Part shown: piece by piece, positions 8,012-17,185 of the stretch
How positions within the stretch are numbered: position 1 is the stretch's first letter
Layout: each line of letters starts with the position of its first letter
Source of the DNA: Muriicola marianensis
Lineage (GTDB): Bacteria; Bacteroidota; Bacteroidia; Flavobacteriales; Flavobacteriaceae
Direction: 5' to 3'
NCBI RefSeq assembly: GCF_014638095.1
Contig: NZ_BMFH01000001.1
Location: 124,001 to 188,000, forward strand
DNA: 64,000 nucleotides
The notes under the pieces: model-generated
The model's database searches: none
What the model was told of the DNA's origin: nothing
Seen by the model: the letters and a program-made list of their open reading frames with translations, nothing else
Position numbers and translations under genes: made by a program

Positions 8012-9475
8012 TCAATGTTTTAAAACCCAGGTGTCTTTGGATCCCCCGCCCTGGGAAGAATTTACCACGAGATTCCCCCTTCTCAACGCCACTCGGGTGA
8101 GTCCGCCTTTGAGTACGAATTCCCTATCCTTGCCGAGGATCGTAAAGGTCCTGAGGTCTACGTGTCTTTGTTCAAAAGAGTTAGTCTCGTCTATATATGT
8201 AGGGTGCACGGAAAGTGACATAATGGGTTGTGCGACATATTTGCGGGGATTTTCCGCAATCTGTTTCTTGACCTTCTCGATTTCCTCCTTAGTGAGTTTA
8301 TTTCCGATAGAGATCCCATAACCACCTGCTTCATCTACCGGCTTTACCACCAGTTCGGGGATGTGTTCCAGTACGTAGGCCAATTCTTCCTTACGGCTGC
8401 AATGGTAGGTATGCACATTATTCAGGATAGGTTCCTCGTCCAAATAGTATTTGATGATCTCGGGCATGTACGTGTAAACAGCTTTATCATCGGCCACTCC
8501 CGTACCCGGGGCATTGGCCAGGGTGACATTTCCTTTCTTATAAGCAGAAAAGAGACCGGGGACGCCCAGGGCTGAATCCGAACGGAACTCAAGGGGGTCC
8601 ATAAACTGATCGTCTATCCTTCTATATATGATGTCTACCTTTTCTGGCCCCTTTATGGTGCGCATGTACACAAAGTCATTCTCTACATAAAGATCCCTGC
8701 CTTCCACCAGTTCTACCCCCATGGTCTTGGCCAGATAGGAATGCTCGTAGAAGGCCGAATTATACATTCCAGGCGTGATCACCACGGTATTCGGGCTGTC
8801 CACTCCTTTAGGTTTCACCGTTTCGAGCAATTCCAGCAGATTTTCCGCATAATTGGTCACCGTGTAGGCCTGGTAATGGTTGAATACGCCGAACAAGGCT
8901 CTTTTTAGGGCGGTTCGGTTGCTGATCACATAACTCACCCCGGACGGGCATCGAATATTGTCCTCCAATACATAATACTTACCGTCATTGTGTTTGATGA
9001 TGTCTGTTCCGGAAATATGGTTATAGATCCCGCCCGGAGGGTCGACATCCATCATCTGATGCAGGTAATTCTCCGAAGAACTGACCAGTTCGAGGGGCAC
9101 CACTCCCTGTTTCAGGATCTTTTTATCGTGGTAGATATCCCAGAGGAACAAGTTCAGGGCCCTGCTGCGTTGTATGGCCCCTTTTTCGATCACCTCCCAT
9201 TCTGCAGGATCGATGATCCTGGGAAACAGATCGAACGGAAAGATCTTTTCCTGTGAATCCTTATCCCCGTACACCTGGAAAGTGATTCCCTGGTTAAAGA
9301 AGGACGACTTGGCCTTTTCGTTCAGTCGCATATAATCCTCTATGGAATGTGACCCATAGAGATCGAAGAGGGTTTTGTAGATATTTTTTACCTCGCCTTT
9401 TTCGTCATAGAGTTCGTCGAAGAGTGCGGGATCCCTTTGATAAGATGAGAAAATTGTATGGTCCTTGGCAGCCAT
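8012..9475 (-). CDS. Circularly permuted ATP-grasp type 2 protein
   Basis: The product is 487 residues, the standard length of the CP-ATP-grasp type 2 family (DUF404/DUF407). Family blocks are visible: GITFQVYGDK near residue 65, DVDPPGGIYNHISGTDIIKH near 140-160, the nucleotide-binding part ELVVKPVDEAGGYGISIG near 375, and the C-terminal SSQGGGSKDTWVL. ATP-grasp enzymes form amide bonds through an acyl-phosphate; for this family the acid and amine substrates are not known. It is the first gene of the operon with alpha-E and transglutaminase-like genes. The ATG at 9475 is preceded by about 195 bases of non-coding DNA, where the operon promoter should lie; a TATATTTC about 25 bases upstream on the minus strand is a weak candidate. 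Confidence 0.92.
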   Translation of the reverse strand: MAAKDHTIFSSYQRDPALFDELYDEKGEVKNIYKTLFDLYGSHSIEDYMRLNEKAKSSFFNQGITFQVYGDKDSQEKIFPFDLFPRIIDPAEWEVIEKGAIQRSRALNLFLWDIYHDKKILKQGVVPLELVSSSENYLHQMMDVDPPGGIYNHISGTDIIKHNDGKYYVLEDNIRCPSGVSYVISNRTALKRALFGVFNHYQAYTVTNYAENLLELLETVKPKGVDSPNTVVITPGMYNSAFYEHSYLAKTMGVELVEGRDLYVENDFVYMRTIKGPEKVDIIYRRIDDQFMDPLEFRSDSALGVPGLFSAYKKGNVTLANAPGTGVADDKAVYTYMPEIIKYYLDEEPILNNVHTYHCSRKEELAYVLEHIPELVVKPVDEAGGYGISIGNKLTKEEIEKVKKQIAENPRKYVAQPIMSLSVHPTYIDETNSFEQRHVDLRTFTILGKDREFVLKGGLTRVALRRGNLVVNSSQGGGSKDTWVLKH

Positions 9476-9670
9476 AGCACTTGTGCTTAATGAGAGGGAA
9501 ATATAACGGAAATTAGGAGAAATAGAAACCCCAAATCAACAATTATAACAGGGTAATTTTGCATTTTTCACAATGGAAGAAATGGGTTTTTAAATCTTAG
9601 GGGCGAATTTTTTGAGCGATGAACGCGTTTCCTCCTATTTGTTTTTAAATTTAGCGCTCAAACGTTGAAG

Positions 9671-12067
9671 ATGAAAAAAACACTTTGCCTGCTGGCCGGA
9701 CTTGCCTGCGTTGCCGGTTTCGGCCAGATCACCGAGAAACTCAAGGAATTTAAAAAATACGAAGGATTCTTTCCATTTTACTACGACGGTTCTTCAGATA
9801 AGATCTACCTCGAAGTAAAAGACCTCAATAAAGAGTTTCTATATGTGTATTCCCTCAGCAGTGGGATTGGAAGCAATGATATAGGCTTAGACAGGGGACA
9901 GCTTGGTAATGAGCAAGTTGTATTCTTTAAAAAGGCCGGAAACAAATTGCTGCTGATCCAGCCCAATCTGCAGTACAGGGCGTTGACGGACAATGCCCTG
10001 GAAAAGAAATCAGTAGAACAGGCCTTTGCCAAATCCATTCTCTTTGGATTTAAGATCGAAGGGGAAACCAATGGCACGTATTATATCGACCTTACCGATT
10101 TTCTGATGCAGGACGCCCATGGGGTAAGTGAACGCCTGAAAAGTCGCGGACAGGGGAGCTATAGCCTTGATAAAAGCAAAAGTGCCTTCGATCTTGATCG
10201 CACCAAGGCTTTTCCAAAGAATATTGAGTTCGACCTGATGCTCACTTTTAAGGGGCAGCCCACCGGAAATTATATCAGATCGGTTACCCCTAATCCGGAG
10301 CTGGTCACGGTTTCACAACATCACTCCTTTATCGAGCTTCCCGATTCGGGTTATAATATGCGTGAATTCGACCCCAGGTCGGGTTCCTACCCTTTTAGCT
10401 ATTACGATTATTCTACCCCGGTACAGGAGTCATTGGTCAAGCGCTTTATCACCAGGCACAGGCTCGAAAAGAAAGATCCTGACGCCCCTGTCAGCGAAGC
10501 CGTTGAGCCCATTATCTACTACCTCGACAACGGTACCCCTGAACCCGTCAGAAGTGCCTTGCTCGAAGGGGGAAGATGGTGGAACCAGGCTTTTGAGGCC
10601 ATAGGATTCAAGGATGCTTTCCAGCTTAAAATGCTACCGGACGATGCTGATCCCCTTGACGTCCGATACAATGTCATCCAATGGGTGCACAGATCGACGC
10701 GGGGCTGGAGCTATGGCAGCAGCATTACGGACCCCAGGACTGGGGAGATCATCAAAGGGCACGTAAGCCTGGGAAGCCTTCGAATTCGCCAGGATTTCCT
10801 AATCGCGCAAGCCCTGAGAGACAGACCCTTCGCGCAGAGGGACGACAACGAACAGGCAATGCTCGACCTGGCATTGGCACGGATCCGCCAGTTATCAGCC
10901 CATGAAATAGGCCACACTCTGGGCTTTGCCCATAATTTTGCGGCCAGTACGAATAACCGGGCTTCGGTCATGGATTATCCTCATCCCTATATCCGCCTCG
11001 AAAATGGGGAGATCGACTTTTCCCAGGCGTATGACACGGGGATCGGGGAATGGGATAAGGTAACCGTTGCCTACTCCTATACCCATTTTCCTGAGGGCGT
11101 CTCCGAAAAGGAGGGATTGAAGGCTATATTGGAAAAATCTCATCAAGAGGGGCTCAGGTATATTTCAGACCAGGATTCACGCCCCATGGGCAGTGCCCAT
11201 GTACTGGGGCATCTGTGGGATAACGGAAAGGACGCCGGTGAGGAGCTGGATCGATTGCTGGCCATCCGCTCACAGGCCATCGAGAATTTTTCCATTGACA
11301 ACATCAGAACGGGTGAGCCCAATACCGTTCTGGAGGACGTTTTCGTTCCCCTGTATTTTTTCCATCGCTACCAAACGGAAGCGGCTGCCAAGGTAGTGGG
11401 CGGACTCGATTATAACTACGCTGTGAAGGGGGATGGACAGGTGGTCGTAAGTACGGTTCCTGTGGCTCAGCAAAAAAAGGCAATGAACAGCATCCTCCAA
11501 ACACTGGACGCTTCCGTGATCAGTATCCCCCCTTCAAAATTATCCCTATTTCCACCGCGTGCCATTGGATATGGCGGTACGCGGGAATCCTTTAACGGTA
11601 AGACGGGGGTTTCATTCGATGCTCTTTCGGCGGCGGAGACAACGGCCGATATGACCCTTTCACTCCTTCTTCACCCGGAAAGGGCGTCTCGTCTTATCCA
11701 ACAGAAAAGTGTGGATGAGAAGCAATTGGGATTGAAAGAATTGCTGGATCAGCTTATTAACAACACACTCAAAAGATCTTATAAAGATGCCTACCTGTCT
11801 GAGGTGCAGCGAACCGTGAATTACCGTGTCCTTATGCACCTGATGAACCTCGCCGCTCACAAAGAGGTCCACCCACAGGTCAATGCCCTTTCGGGTGCGG
11901 CATTGAATCAACTCAGGTCGTGGCTCGTCACTTCGGGCGACCCCGACATGCGGGAAATGGTCAGGCGTATTGACGCATTTAATGAGGAGAGGGATGATTT
12001 TCAAGTGATTTCATCCCCAAAGATCCCTGATGGTTCACCCATAGGGATGTCCTGTACCCAATTTTAG
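9671..12067 (+). CDS. Exported zinc-dependent metalloprotease (DUF5117/DUF5118, Met-zincin)
   Basis: The product is about 798 residues. The frame opens at a TTG (9665), but the ATG at 9671 gives a proper signal peptide (MKKTLCLLAGLACVAGFGQ). The N-terminal half (about 25-390) has the beta-rich domains of the DUF5117/5118 family. The catalytic zinc site is AHEIGHTLGFAHN near residue 410, an HExxHxxGxxH zincin motif, followed by SVMDYPHPYI, the Met-turn. It should therefore be a secreted or periplasmic endopeptidase of about 88 kDa. There is no obvious C-terminal type IX sorting domain. It is followed after 10 bases by the threonine aldolase gene, so the two may share a transcript, though no functional link is apparent. 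Confidence 0.9.
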   Translation: MKKTLCLLAGLACVAGFGQITEKLKEFKKYEGFFPFYYDGSSDKIYLEVKDLNKEFLYVYSLSSGIGSNDIGLDRGQLGNEQVVFFKKAGNKLLLIQPNLQYRALTDNALEKKSVEQAFAKSILFGFKIEGETNGTYYIDLTDFLMQDAHGVSERLKSRGQGSYSLDKSKSAFDLDRTKAFPKNIEFDLMLTFKGQPTGNYIRSVTPNPELVTVSQHHSFIELPDSGYNMREFDPRSGSYPFSYYDYSTPVQESLVKRFITRHRLEKKDPDAPVSEAVEPIIYYLDNGTPEPVRSALLEGGRWWNQAFEAIGFKDAFQLKMLPDDADPLDVRYNVIQWVHRSTRGWSYGSSITDPRTGEIIKGHVSLGSLRIRQDFLIAQALRDRPFAQRDDNEQAMLDLALARIRQLSAHEIGHTLGFAHNFAASTNNRASVMDYPHPYIRLENGEIDFSQAYDTGIGEWDKVTVAYSYTHFPEGVSEKEGLKAILEKSHQEGLRYISDQDSRPMGSAHVLGHLWDNGKDAGEELDRLLAIRSQAIENFSIDNIRTGEPNTVLEDVFVPLYFFHRYQTEAAAKVVGGLDYNYAVKGDGQVVVSTVPVAQQKKAMNSILQTLDASVISIPPSKLSLFPPRAIGYGGTRESFNGKTGVSFDALSAAETTADMTLSLLLHPERASRLIQQKSVDEKQLGLKELLDQLINNTLKRSYKDAYLSEVQRTVNYRVLMHLMNLAAHKEVHPQVNALSGAALNQLRSWLVTSGDPDMREMVRRIDAFNEERDDFQVISSPKIPDGSPIGMSCTQF

Positions 12068-12077
12068 ACCGGAGGAT

Positions 12078-13109
12078 ATGGAGATCAATCTTATTAGTGA
12101 CACGGTAACAAAGCCCACACCTGGCATGTTGAAGGCTATGATGTCTGCTGAGGTGGGGGATGATGTCTTCAAGGAAGATCCGTCGGTCAACGCACTGGAA
12201 GAAAAGGTAGCAGCTTTATTCGGCATGGATTCGGCCCTTTTCTTTCCCAGTGGTACCATGGCCAACCAAACTGCGATCAAGATACACACCAACCCGGGAG
12301 ACCAGCTAATTTGCGATAAATACGCCCATGTTTACAATTACGAAGGGGGAGGGGTGAGTTTTAACAGCGGGGTATCCTGCAAACTGGTTGATGGACACAG
12401 AGGCATGATGAAAGCCTCTCAGGTGGAAGAAGCCATCAATCCACCGGATTTCTATCACAGTCCGCTTACCTCCCTGGTCTGCATCGAGAACACCACCAAC
12501 AAAGGAGGTGGGGCCTGCTGGGATTTTGAGGAACTAAAGGAGATCCGTGAGATCTGTGACCGGCATCAACTGGGATACCACCTGGATGGGGCCCGACTTT
12601 GGAATGCCCTAGTCGCCAAAGGGGAGACAGCTAAAGCCTATGGACAGCTTTTCGACACCGTCAGTGTCTGTCTCAGCAAGGGCCTGGGATGTCCCGTAGG
12701 TTCCGTTCTGGTAGGAAAGAAAGCATTCATGGATAAAGCCCTTAGGGTCCGTAAAGTACTGGGCGGAGGGATGAGACAGGCAGGTTACCTCGCTGCAGCG
12801 GGGATCTACGCTCTGGATCACCACCTGAACCGTTTGGAGGAGGATCATATCAAAGCAAGGGAATTAGGAGATCAGTTGCAGAAACTGCCATATGTAAAAC
12901 AGGTGGAACCCATTGAAACCAATATTATCATCTTTCAGGTAGATGAGGCCCGATGCAGCAGTGATAAATTCCACAACGCGCTTACTGAGAAACAGATAAG
13001 GATCATTGGGATGGGGCAGGGGAAATTACGTATGGTAACCCATATGGACTACACGGATGAGATGCACCGTCATACCCTTAAGACGCTTGAAACCCTAAAC
13101 GATCTCTGA
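12078..13109 (+). CDS. ltaE: Low-specificity L-threonine aldolase
   Basis: This cytoplasmic PLP enzyme splits L-threonine or L-allo-threonine into glycine and acetaldehyde. The product is 343 residues, the usual length. The N-terminus INLISDTVTKPTPGMLKAM and the EDPSVNALEEKVAALFG block are characteristic, and the PLP lysine lies in SVCLSKGLGCPVGS (Lys201). The HLDGARLWNA segment carries the Asp that contacts the PLP ring nitrogen. Its 3' end overlaps the stop of the YegP-like gene on the other strand by 15 bases. Confidence 0.93.
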   Translation: MEINLISDTVTKPTPGMLKAMMSAEVGDDVFKEDPSVNALEEKVAALFGMDSALFFPSGTMANQTAIKIHTNPGDQLICDKYAHVYNYEGGGVSFNSGVSCKLVDGHRGMMKASQVEEAINPPDFYHSPLTSLVCIENTTNKGGGACWDFEELKEIREICDRHQLGYHLDGARLWNALVAKGETAKAYGQLFDTVSVCLSKGLGCPVGSVLVGKKAFMDKALRVRKVLGGGMRQAGYLAAAGIYALDHHLNRLEEDHIKARELGDQLQKLPYVKQVEPIETNIIIFQVDEARCSSDKFHNALTEKQIRIIGMGQGKLRMVTHMDYTDEMHRHTLKTLETLNDL

Positions 13110-13418
13110 TGAATCGAGGGAGGTAATCCGGTTTCTCAGATTCGTAATGCCATTCTCCATCCCGGCCTCAGATGAATAAGGTTTACTCATGCCTATCACC
13201 GCACCATTCTGATTCTTTAATGTGAAGTGAAACTTCCCGTTATGACTGGTCTGTCTCTCAAATACGGTTGTTTTTGAGACCAGTGGGCGTAGTTGTTTTA
13301 CGGTATCGTCTAGATCTTTCCGGGAAGCAAAAGGGACGCTGTGCAGAAGGGAATTCCCGCTTTTCGCAGTGACCACAAAACTGTATTGGTCGTCTTTATC
13401 CTTTTTTATCCGAATCAC
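13095..13418 (-). CDS. YegP-like DUF1508 protein with a GTG start
   Basis: A DUF1508 domain is visible: IRIKKDKDDQYSFVVTAKSG, then a second similar half with KFHFTLKNQNGAVIGMSKPY. These are two copies of the small beta-beta-alpha YegP unit. The frame is open back to 13601, but that part overlaps ybaB in another frame and looks non-coding. The best start is GTG 13418-13416, giving MIRIKKDKDDQ and 107 residues, which matches how family members begin. The only nearby ATG (13420) is followed at once by a stop codon. The gene lies 19 bases after ybaB and is probably co-transcribed with it. The function of the family is not established. Confidence 0.8.
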   Translation of the reverse strand: MIRIKKDKDDQYSFVVTAKSGNSLLHSVPFASRKDLDDTVKQLRPLVSKTTVFERQTSHNGKFHFTLKNQNGAVIGMSKPYSSEAGMENGITNLRNRITSLDSSEIV

Positions 13419-13437
13419 ATCCAGGTCTTTACTTCGA

Positions 13438-13764
13438 TTATTTAAACAGGGAATCCATGCCTGGAATATTGGGCATACCTTCCTTGGCAACGGCAGAGAG
13501 TTCAGCTTCCTGTACACCCGTTGCTTTCGTGATCGCTTTGTTAAGGGTGACCACGAGCAGGTCTTCCAATTGCTCTTTATCCTCAAGAAGGTGATCGGCA
13601 AGGGTTATACTCCTGATCTCTCTGTTTGCGGTGAGAGTTACCTCAACGTCACCATCTGCAGAACTTTCATCCAGCAGAACGGTATCCAGGCGCTTTTTTG
13701 TGGCTTCTACCTTGGCGCGGGTCTCTTTGAGCTTGCCCATCATTCCCATAAAATCTCCGAACAT
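13438..13764 (-). CDS. YbaB/EbfC-family nucleoid-associated protein
   Basis: The product is 108 residues. It shows the family pattern: an N-terminal Met/Lys-rich helix ([20 protein letters not shown]), a beta-strand DNA-binding region ([20 protein letters not shown]) and a C-terminal helix with [11 protein letters not shown]. These proteins are small dimers that bind DNA with little sequence specificity. In many bacteria the gene lies next to dnaX and recR, but not here. It is the first gene of a two-gene unit with the YegP-like gene and is divergent from the S9 peptidase. Confidence 0.92.
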   Translation of the reverse strand: MFGDFMGMMGKLKETRAKVEATKKRLDTVLLDESSADGDVEVTLTANREIRSITLADHLLEDKEQLEDLLVVTLNKAITKATGVQEAELSAVAKEGMPNIPGMDSLFK

Positions 13765-13783
13765 AGTTTCGTGTTTAGACTTA

Positions 13784-13791
13784 CAAATTTA
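13784..13791 (-). promoter_or_regulatory. -7 promoter element for ybaB
   Basis: The minus strand reads TAAATTTG, an exact TAnnTTTG match, 19 bases before the ybaB ATG. The same AT-rich segment carries a near match on the plus strand for the divergent peptidase gene. Confidence 0.45.
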
Positions 13792-13820
13792 CTAATTTGC
13801 CCGGATTTTATTGAGCAGCT

Positions 13821-15956
13821 ATGTATTTGTCAAAAAAAACCTCCGTTCTCTTAATTCCCCTTATTTTTGCCTTTTCTTGTCAGAATCAGAAGGAAAAAAT
13901 GGCCAATATCTCTCCACCTGTTGCGAAAAAAGTACCTATAAACCTCGAGATACATGGAGATACCCGGGTTGATGATTACTATTGGATGAATGACCGGGAG
14001 GATCCGGAGGTGATCCGGTTCCTGGAAGAGGAAAACGAATATTACCGGGCAATGACGTCCCATACATTGGCCCTTCAGGATACACTCTTCAGAGAAATGC
14101 GCTCCAGGATCAAGGAAGACGACACCTCTGTACCTTATAAGCGCAATGGGTACTGGTATATTACTCGTTATGAGACCGGAAAGGAATACCCGGTATATGC
14201 GAGGAAAAAGGAAAGCCTGGAAAGGGAAGAAGAGGTTATCTTCAACGTCAATGAACTTGCAGAGGGGCATGAATACTTCAGACTCACGGGCATTTCGGTA
14301 AGTCCGGATAACAAACTGGCCGCCTTTGGAACGGATACCGTTTCCCGCAGACAGTACTTTATCAGGATCAAGAACCTGGAGACGGGAGAGCTGTATCCTG
14401 ACAAGATCGATAATACTACCGGTGGTTCTGTTTGGGCGAAGGATAACAAAACCCTTTTCTACACAAAAAAGGATCCCGTCACACTCCGTTCCGATAAGAT
14501 CTACAAGCACGTACTGGGCACACCTGCAGAAGAGGATGAACTGGTCTATCACGAGGAGGACGAGACCTTCAACACCTACGTCTACAAGTCGAAGTCCCAG
14601 GATTACATCATCATCGGGTCGAACAGTACCCTGACCTCGGAATATCGTATCCTGAGCGCAGATGATCCTCAGGGGACATTCAAGGTGTTTTCTCCCAGAA
14701 CGAGGGGGCTCGAATATTCTATTTATCATTTTGGCTCCGATTTTTACGTCCTTACAAACAAGGACGGGGCGACTAATTTCAAGTTGATGAAGACCTCAAG
14801 GGAGTCAACGGCTTCTGAGAACTGGGAGGAGTATCTGCCTCACAGGGAGGATGTACTTCTCGAGGATATCGAAATCTTCAAGGATTACCTTGTCGTATCG
14901 GAGCGAGACAACGGCCTTAACAAGATCAAAGTAACCCGTTGGGATGGTAGTGATTCCTACTATTTGCCATTTGATAATGAGACCTATGTGGCTTATCCCT
15001 ACATCAACCTGGATTATGACACCCAATTGCTGAGGTATATCTACATGTCGATGACCACGCCTTATTCCATCATCGACTTCGATATGTCTTCGAAAGAAGC
15101 GACCCTTTTAAAACAGGAGGAGGTACTAGGAGGTAAATTCAGGGAGGAGAATTACCGCTCTGAGAGAATTTGGGCCACTGCCAGGGACGGAGCCAGGGTA
15201 CCTGTTTCCCTGGTTTATCACAAGGATACGCCTCTGGATGGCAGTTCTCCTTTGCTTCAATATGCATACGGCTCTTATGGCAGTACAATAGACCCGTCTT
15301 TTTCCAGTGTGAGGCTGAGCTTGCTCGACCGCGGATTTATCTATGCCATTGCCCATGTCAGGGGAGGAGAATACCTCGGCAGACCATGGTATGAGGATGG
15401 TAAGTTGCTCAACAAGAAAAATACCTTCACAGATTTTATCGATTGTTCCAAGTTTCTGATCGAGAAAAAATATACAAGTGAAGAACACCTCTACGCCTGG
15501 GGCGGCTCTGCAGGAGGCTTACTCATGGGTGTTATTGTAAATATGGCCCCCGAACTCTATCACGGTGTGATCGCAGCGGTTCCATTTGTGGATGTAGTGA
15601 CCACCATGCTGGACGATTCTATCCCACTGACCACAGGGGAATACGATGAATGGGGTAATCCCAATGATCCGGTGTATTACGAGTATATGCTGTCGTATTC
15701 ACCCTATGACAACGTTGCAGCCCAGGCATATCCAAATATGTATGTTTCCACCGGACTGCATGATTCCCAGGTGCAATACTGGGAACCGGCCAAATGGGTG
15801 GCCAAGCTCAGGGAGTATAAGACGGATGACAACCTCCTTTTTCTCGATACAAATATGGATGCCGGACACGGAGGTGCCTCAGGCAGGTTTGAAGCCCTGA
15901 AGGAGACTGCCAAGGAATACGCTTTCCTGTTAGATTTAGAGGGAAAAACTCAATAA
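13821..15956 (+). CDS. S9-family oligopeptidase (oligopeptidase B-like), probable lipoprotein
   Basis: The product is 711 residues. The N-terminus (MYLSKKTSVLLIPLIFAFSC) ends in a lipobox-like FAFSC, so the mature protein is probably lipid-anchored at Cys20. After a linker come the prolyl-oligopeptidase propeller (about 35-440, with HGDTRVDDYYWMNDREDPEV typical of oligopeptidase B) and an alpha/beta hydrolase domain. The nucleophile is Ser563 in WGGSAGGLLMG, and the catalytic His is in DAGHGGASGR near the C-terminus. Oligopeptidase B cuts short peptides, usually after basic residues. The role is likely peptide scavenging in the periplasm. Confidence 0.92.
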   Translation: MYLSKKTSVLLIPLIFAFSCQNQKEKMANISPPVAKKVPINLEIHGDTRVDDYYWMNDREDPEVIRFLEEENEYYRAMTSHTLALQDTLFREMRSRIKEDDTSVPYKRNGYWYITRYETGKEYPVYARKKESLEREEEVIFNVNELAEGHEYFRLTGISVSPDNKLAAFGTDTVSRRQYFIRIKNLETGELYPDKIDNTTGGSVWAKDNKTLFYTKKDPVTLRSDKIYKHVLGTPAEEDELVYHEEDETFNTYVYKSKSQDYIIIGSNSTLTSEYRILSADDPQGTFKVFSPRTRGLEYSIYHFGSDFYVLTNKDGATNFKLMKTSRESTASENWEEYLPHREDVLLEDIEIFKDYLVVSERDNGLNKIKVTRWDGSDSYYLPFDNETYVAYPYINLDYDTQLLRYIYMSMTTPYSIIDFDMSSKEATLLKQEEVLGGKFREENYRSERIWATARDGARVPVSLVYHKDTPLDGSSPLLQYAYGSYGSTIDPSFSSVRLSLLDRGFIYAIAHVRGGEYLGRPWYEDGKLLNKKNTFTDFIDCSKFLIEKKYTSEEHLYAWGGSAGGLLMGVIVNMAPELYHGVIAAVPFVDVVTTMLDDSIPLTTGEYDEWGNPNDPVYYEYMLSYSPYDNVAAQAYPNMYVSTGLHDSQVQYWEPAKWVAKLREYKTDDNLLFLDTNMDAGHGGASGRFEALKETAKEYAFLLDLEGKTQ

Positions 15957-15970
15957 TCAAAAAAAAGTGT

Positions 15971-15978
15971 TAATTTTG
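15971..15978 (+). promoter_or_regulatory. -7 promoter element for the PLP enzyme gene
   Basis: TAATTTTG matches TAnnTTTG exactly, 43 bases before the ATG at 16022, so a leader of about 35 bases is expected. Confidence 0.45.
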
Positions 15979-16021
15979 CCCATGGGTTTTCGGCCTGGCC
16001 GGAGGCTCATGAACCTATCCT

Positions 16022-17062
16022 ATGGAAAAAAAGATTAAAGCCTGCCAATCAATCCTCGATCTTATTGGTAATACACCTCTGGTGAAACTCAACCAGATCA
16101 CCCAGGATCTCAAGGGGGAATTCTACGCTAAAATGGAATCTTTCAATCCCGGCCATTCAGCCAAGGATCGTATTGCTGCCTTTATTATCGAAGAAGCAGA
16201 ACGCAAAGGGATCTTAAAGGAAGGCAGCACTATTATTGAGACTACTTCAGGTAACACCGGCTTTAGCCTCGCCATGGTGGCCATAGTTAAGGGCTATAAG
16301 TGTATTTTGGCCGTGAGTTCCAAATCGTCCCAGGATAAAATAGACATGCTGCGTTGCATGGGGGCACAGGTATATGTTTGTCCAGCCCACGTAAGTGCAG
16401 ATGATCCAAGATCCTATTATGAGGTAGCCAAGAGACTTCACGAGGAGACAGAGGATTCGATTTACATCAACCAGTATTTCAATGAGTTGAATACAGAAGC
16501 TCATTACCGCACTACCGGGCCTGAGATATGGGAGCAGACCAATGGTCAGATCACCCATTTGGTAGCTTGTAGCGGTACAGGAGGGACTATTTCCGGTACT
16601 GCGCGCTTCCTCAAGGAGATGAATCCTGAAATACGGGTGATTGGTGTCGATGCCTACGGTTCTGTCCTGAAAAAATATCACGAAACGGGCAAGATAGACA
16701 AGAACGAGATCTACCCGTACAGGATAGAAGGACTTGGGAAGAATTTGATTCCGGAAGCCACGGATTTTGACATGATTGATTATTTTATCAAGGTAACAGA
16801 CCGTGAAAGTGCCCATACAGCAAGGGAGATCGCTAAGAAAGAGGGAATCTTTGCTGGCTATACCTCAGGGGCTGTCATGCAGGCGGTCAAACAACTGCAT
16901 GAGCAAGGTGAATTTACCGAAAGCAGCAGGGTAGTGATCATCTTTCCTGACCACGGATCCAGGTATATGAGCAAGGTCTACAGTGACAAATGGATGGAAG
17001 CTCAGGGCTTCATGGATGCTGTAGAAGAAAGCGCTCAGAAAAAGGTAGAAATCATAAGATAA
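16022..17062 (+). CDS. Cysteine synthase/cystathionine beta-synthase-family PLP enzyme; candidate cysteate synthase
   Basis: The product is 346 residues, a fold-type II PLP enzyme. Visible: [16 protein letters not shown], the PLP lysine in [11 protein letters not shown] (Lys48), the substrate loop [12 protein letters not shown], the phosphate-binding [14 protein letters not shown], and a C-terminal [18 protein letters not shown] typical of the CBS subgroup. It has no C-terminal CBS regulatory domains. The default reading is cysteine or cystathionine synthesis from an activated serine. However, the next gene encodes a serine-palmitoyltransferase-like enzyme. In sulfonolipid-making Bacteroidota a CBS-like enzyme supplies cysteate to such a condensing enzyme, so cysteate synthase is a real alternative. 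The two genes are separated by a terminator and a new promoter, so the link is proximity, not one mRNA. Confidence 0.85.
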   Translation: MEKKIKACQSILDLIGNTPLVKLNQITQDLKGEFYAKMESFNPGHSAKDRIAAFIIEEAERKGILKEGSTIIETTSGNTGFSLAMVAIVKGYKCILAVSSKSSQDKIDMLRCMGAQVYVCPAHVSADDPRSYYEVAKRLHEETEDSIYINQYFNELNTEAHYRTTGPEIWEQTNGQITHLVACSGTGGTISGTARFLKEMNPEIRVIGVDAYGSVLKKYHETGKIDKNEIYPYRIEGLGKNLIPEATDFDMIDYFIKVTDRESAHTAREIAKKEGIFAGYTSGAVMQAVKQLHEQGEFTESSRVVIIFPDHGSRYMSKVYSDKWMEAQGFMDAVEESAQKKVEIIR

Positions 17063-17085
17063 AAGCCTTTCAAAAAAAAATTCAG

Positions 17086-17120
17086 AAGGCAGTGGAAGAT
17101 CAATTCACTGCCTTTTTTCA
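17086..17120 (+). terminator. Intrinsic terminator after the PLP enzyme gene
   Basis: A perfect 9-bp stem (AAGGCAGTG 17086-17094 with CACTGCCTT 17106-17114) is followed by a T-run. It lies 24 bases after the stop codon. Confidence 0.85.
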
Positions 17121-17157
17121 TTCATAAATAAATTTATGATTCGTGGTATAAAATCCA

Positions 17158-17165
17158 TAGTTTTG
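17158..17165 (+). promoter_or_regulatory. -7 promoter element for the SPT-like gene
   Basis: TAGTTTTG matches TAnnTTTG, 20 bases before the ATG at 17186 and just after the terminator of the previous gene. This gives the SPT-like gene its own transcript. Confidence 0.55.
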
Positions 17166-17185
17166 CACAAATCAAAACGGGTTAA

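Noticed and set aside
13419-13601. Longer N-terminus of the YegP-like gene
   Set aside because: It overlaps ybaB in another frame, and the translation (many Ser, Arg, Trp) is unlike the family; the GTG start at 13418 is better.
13851-14729. 292-codon frame on the minus strand
   Set aside because: Antisense to the S9 peptidase, no recognisable domain; its length follows from the codon use of the real gene.
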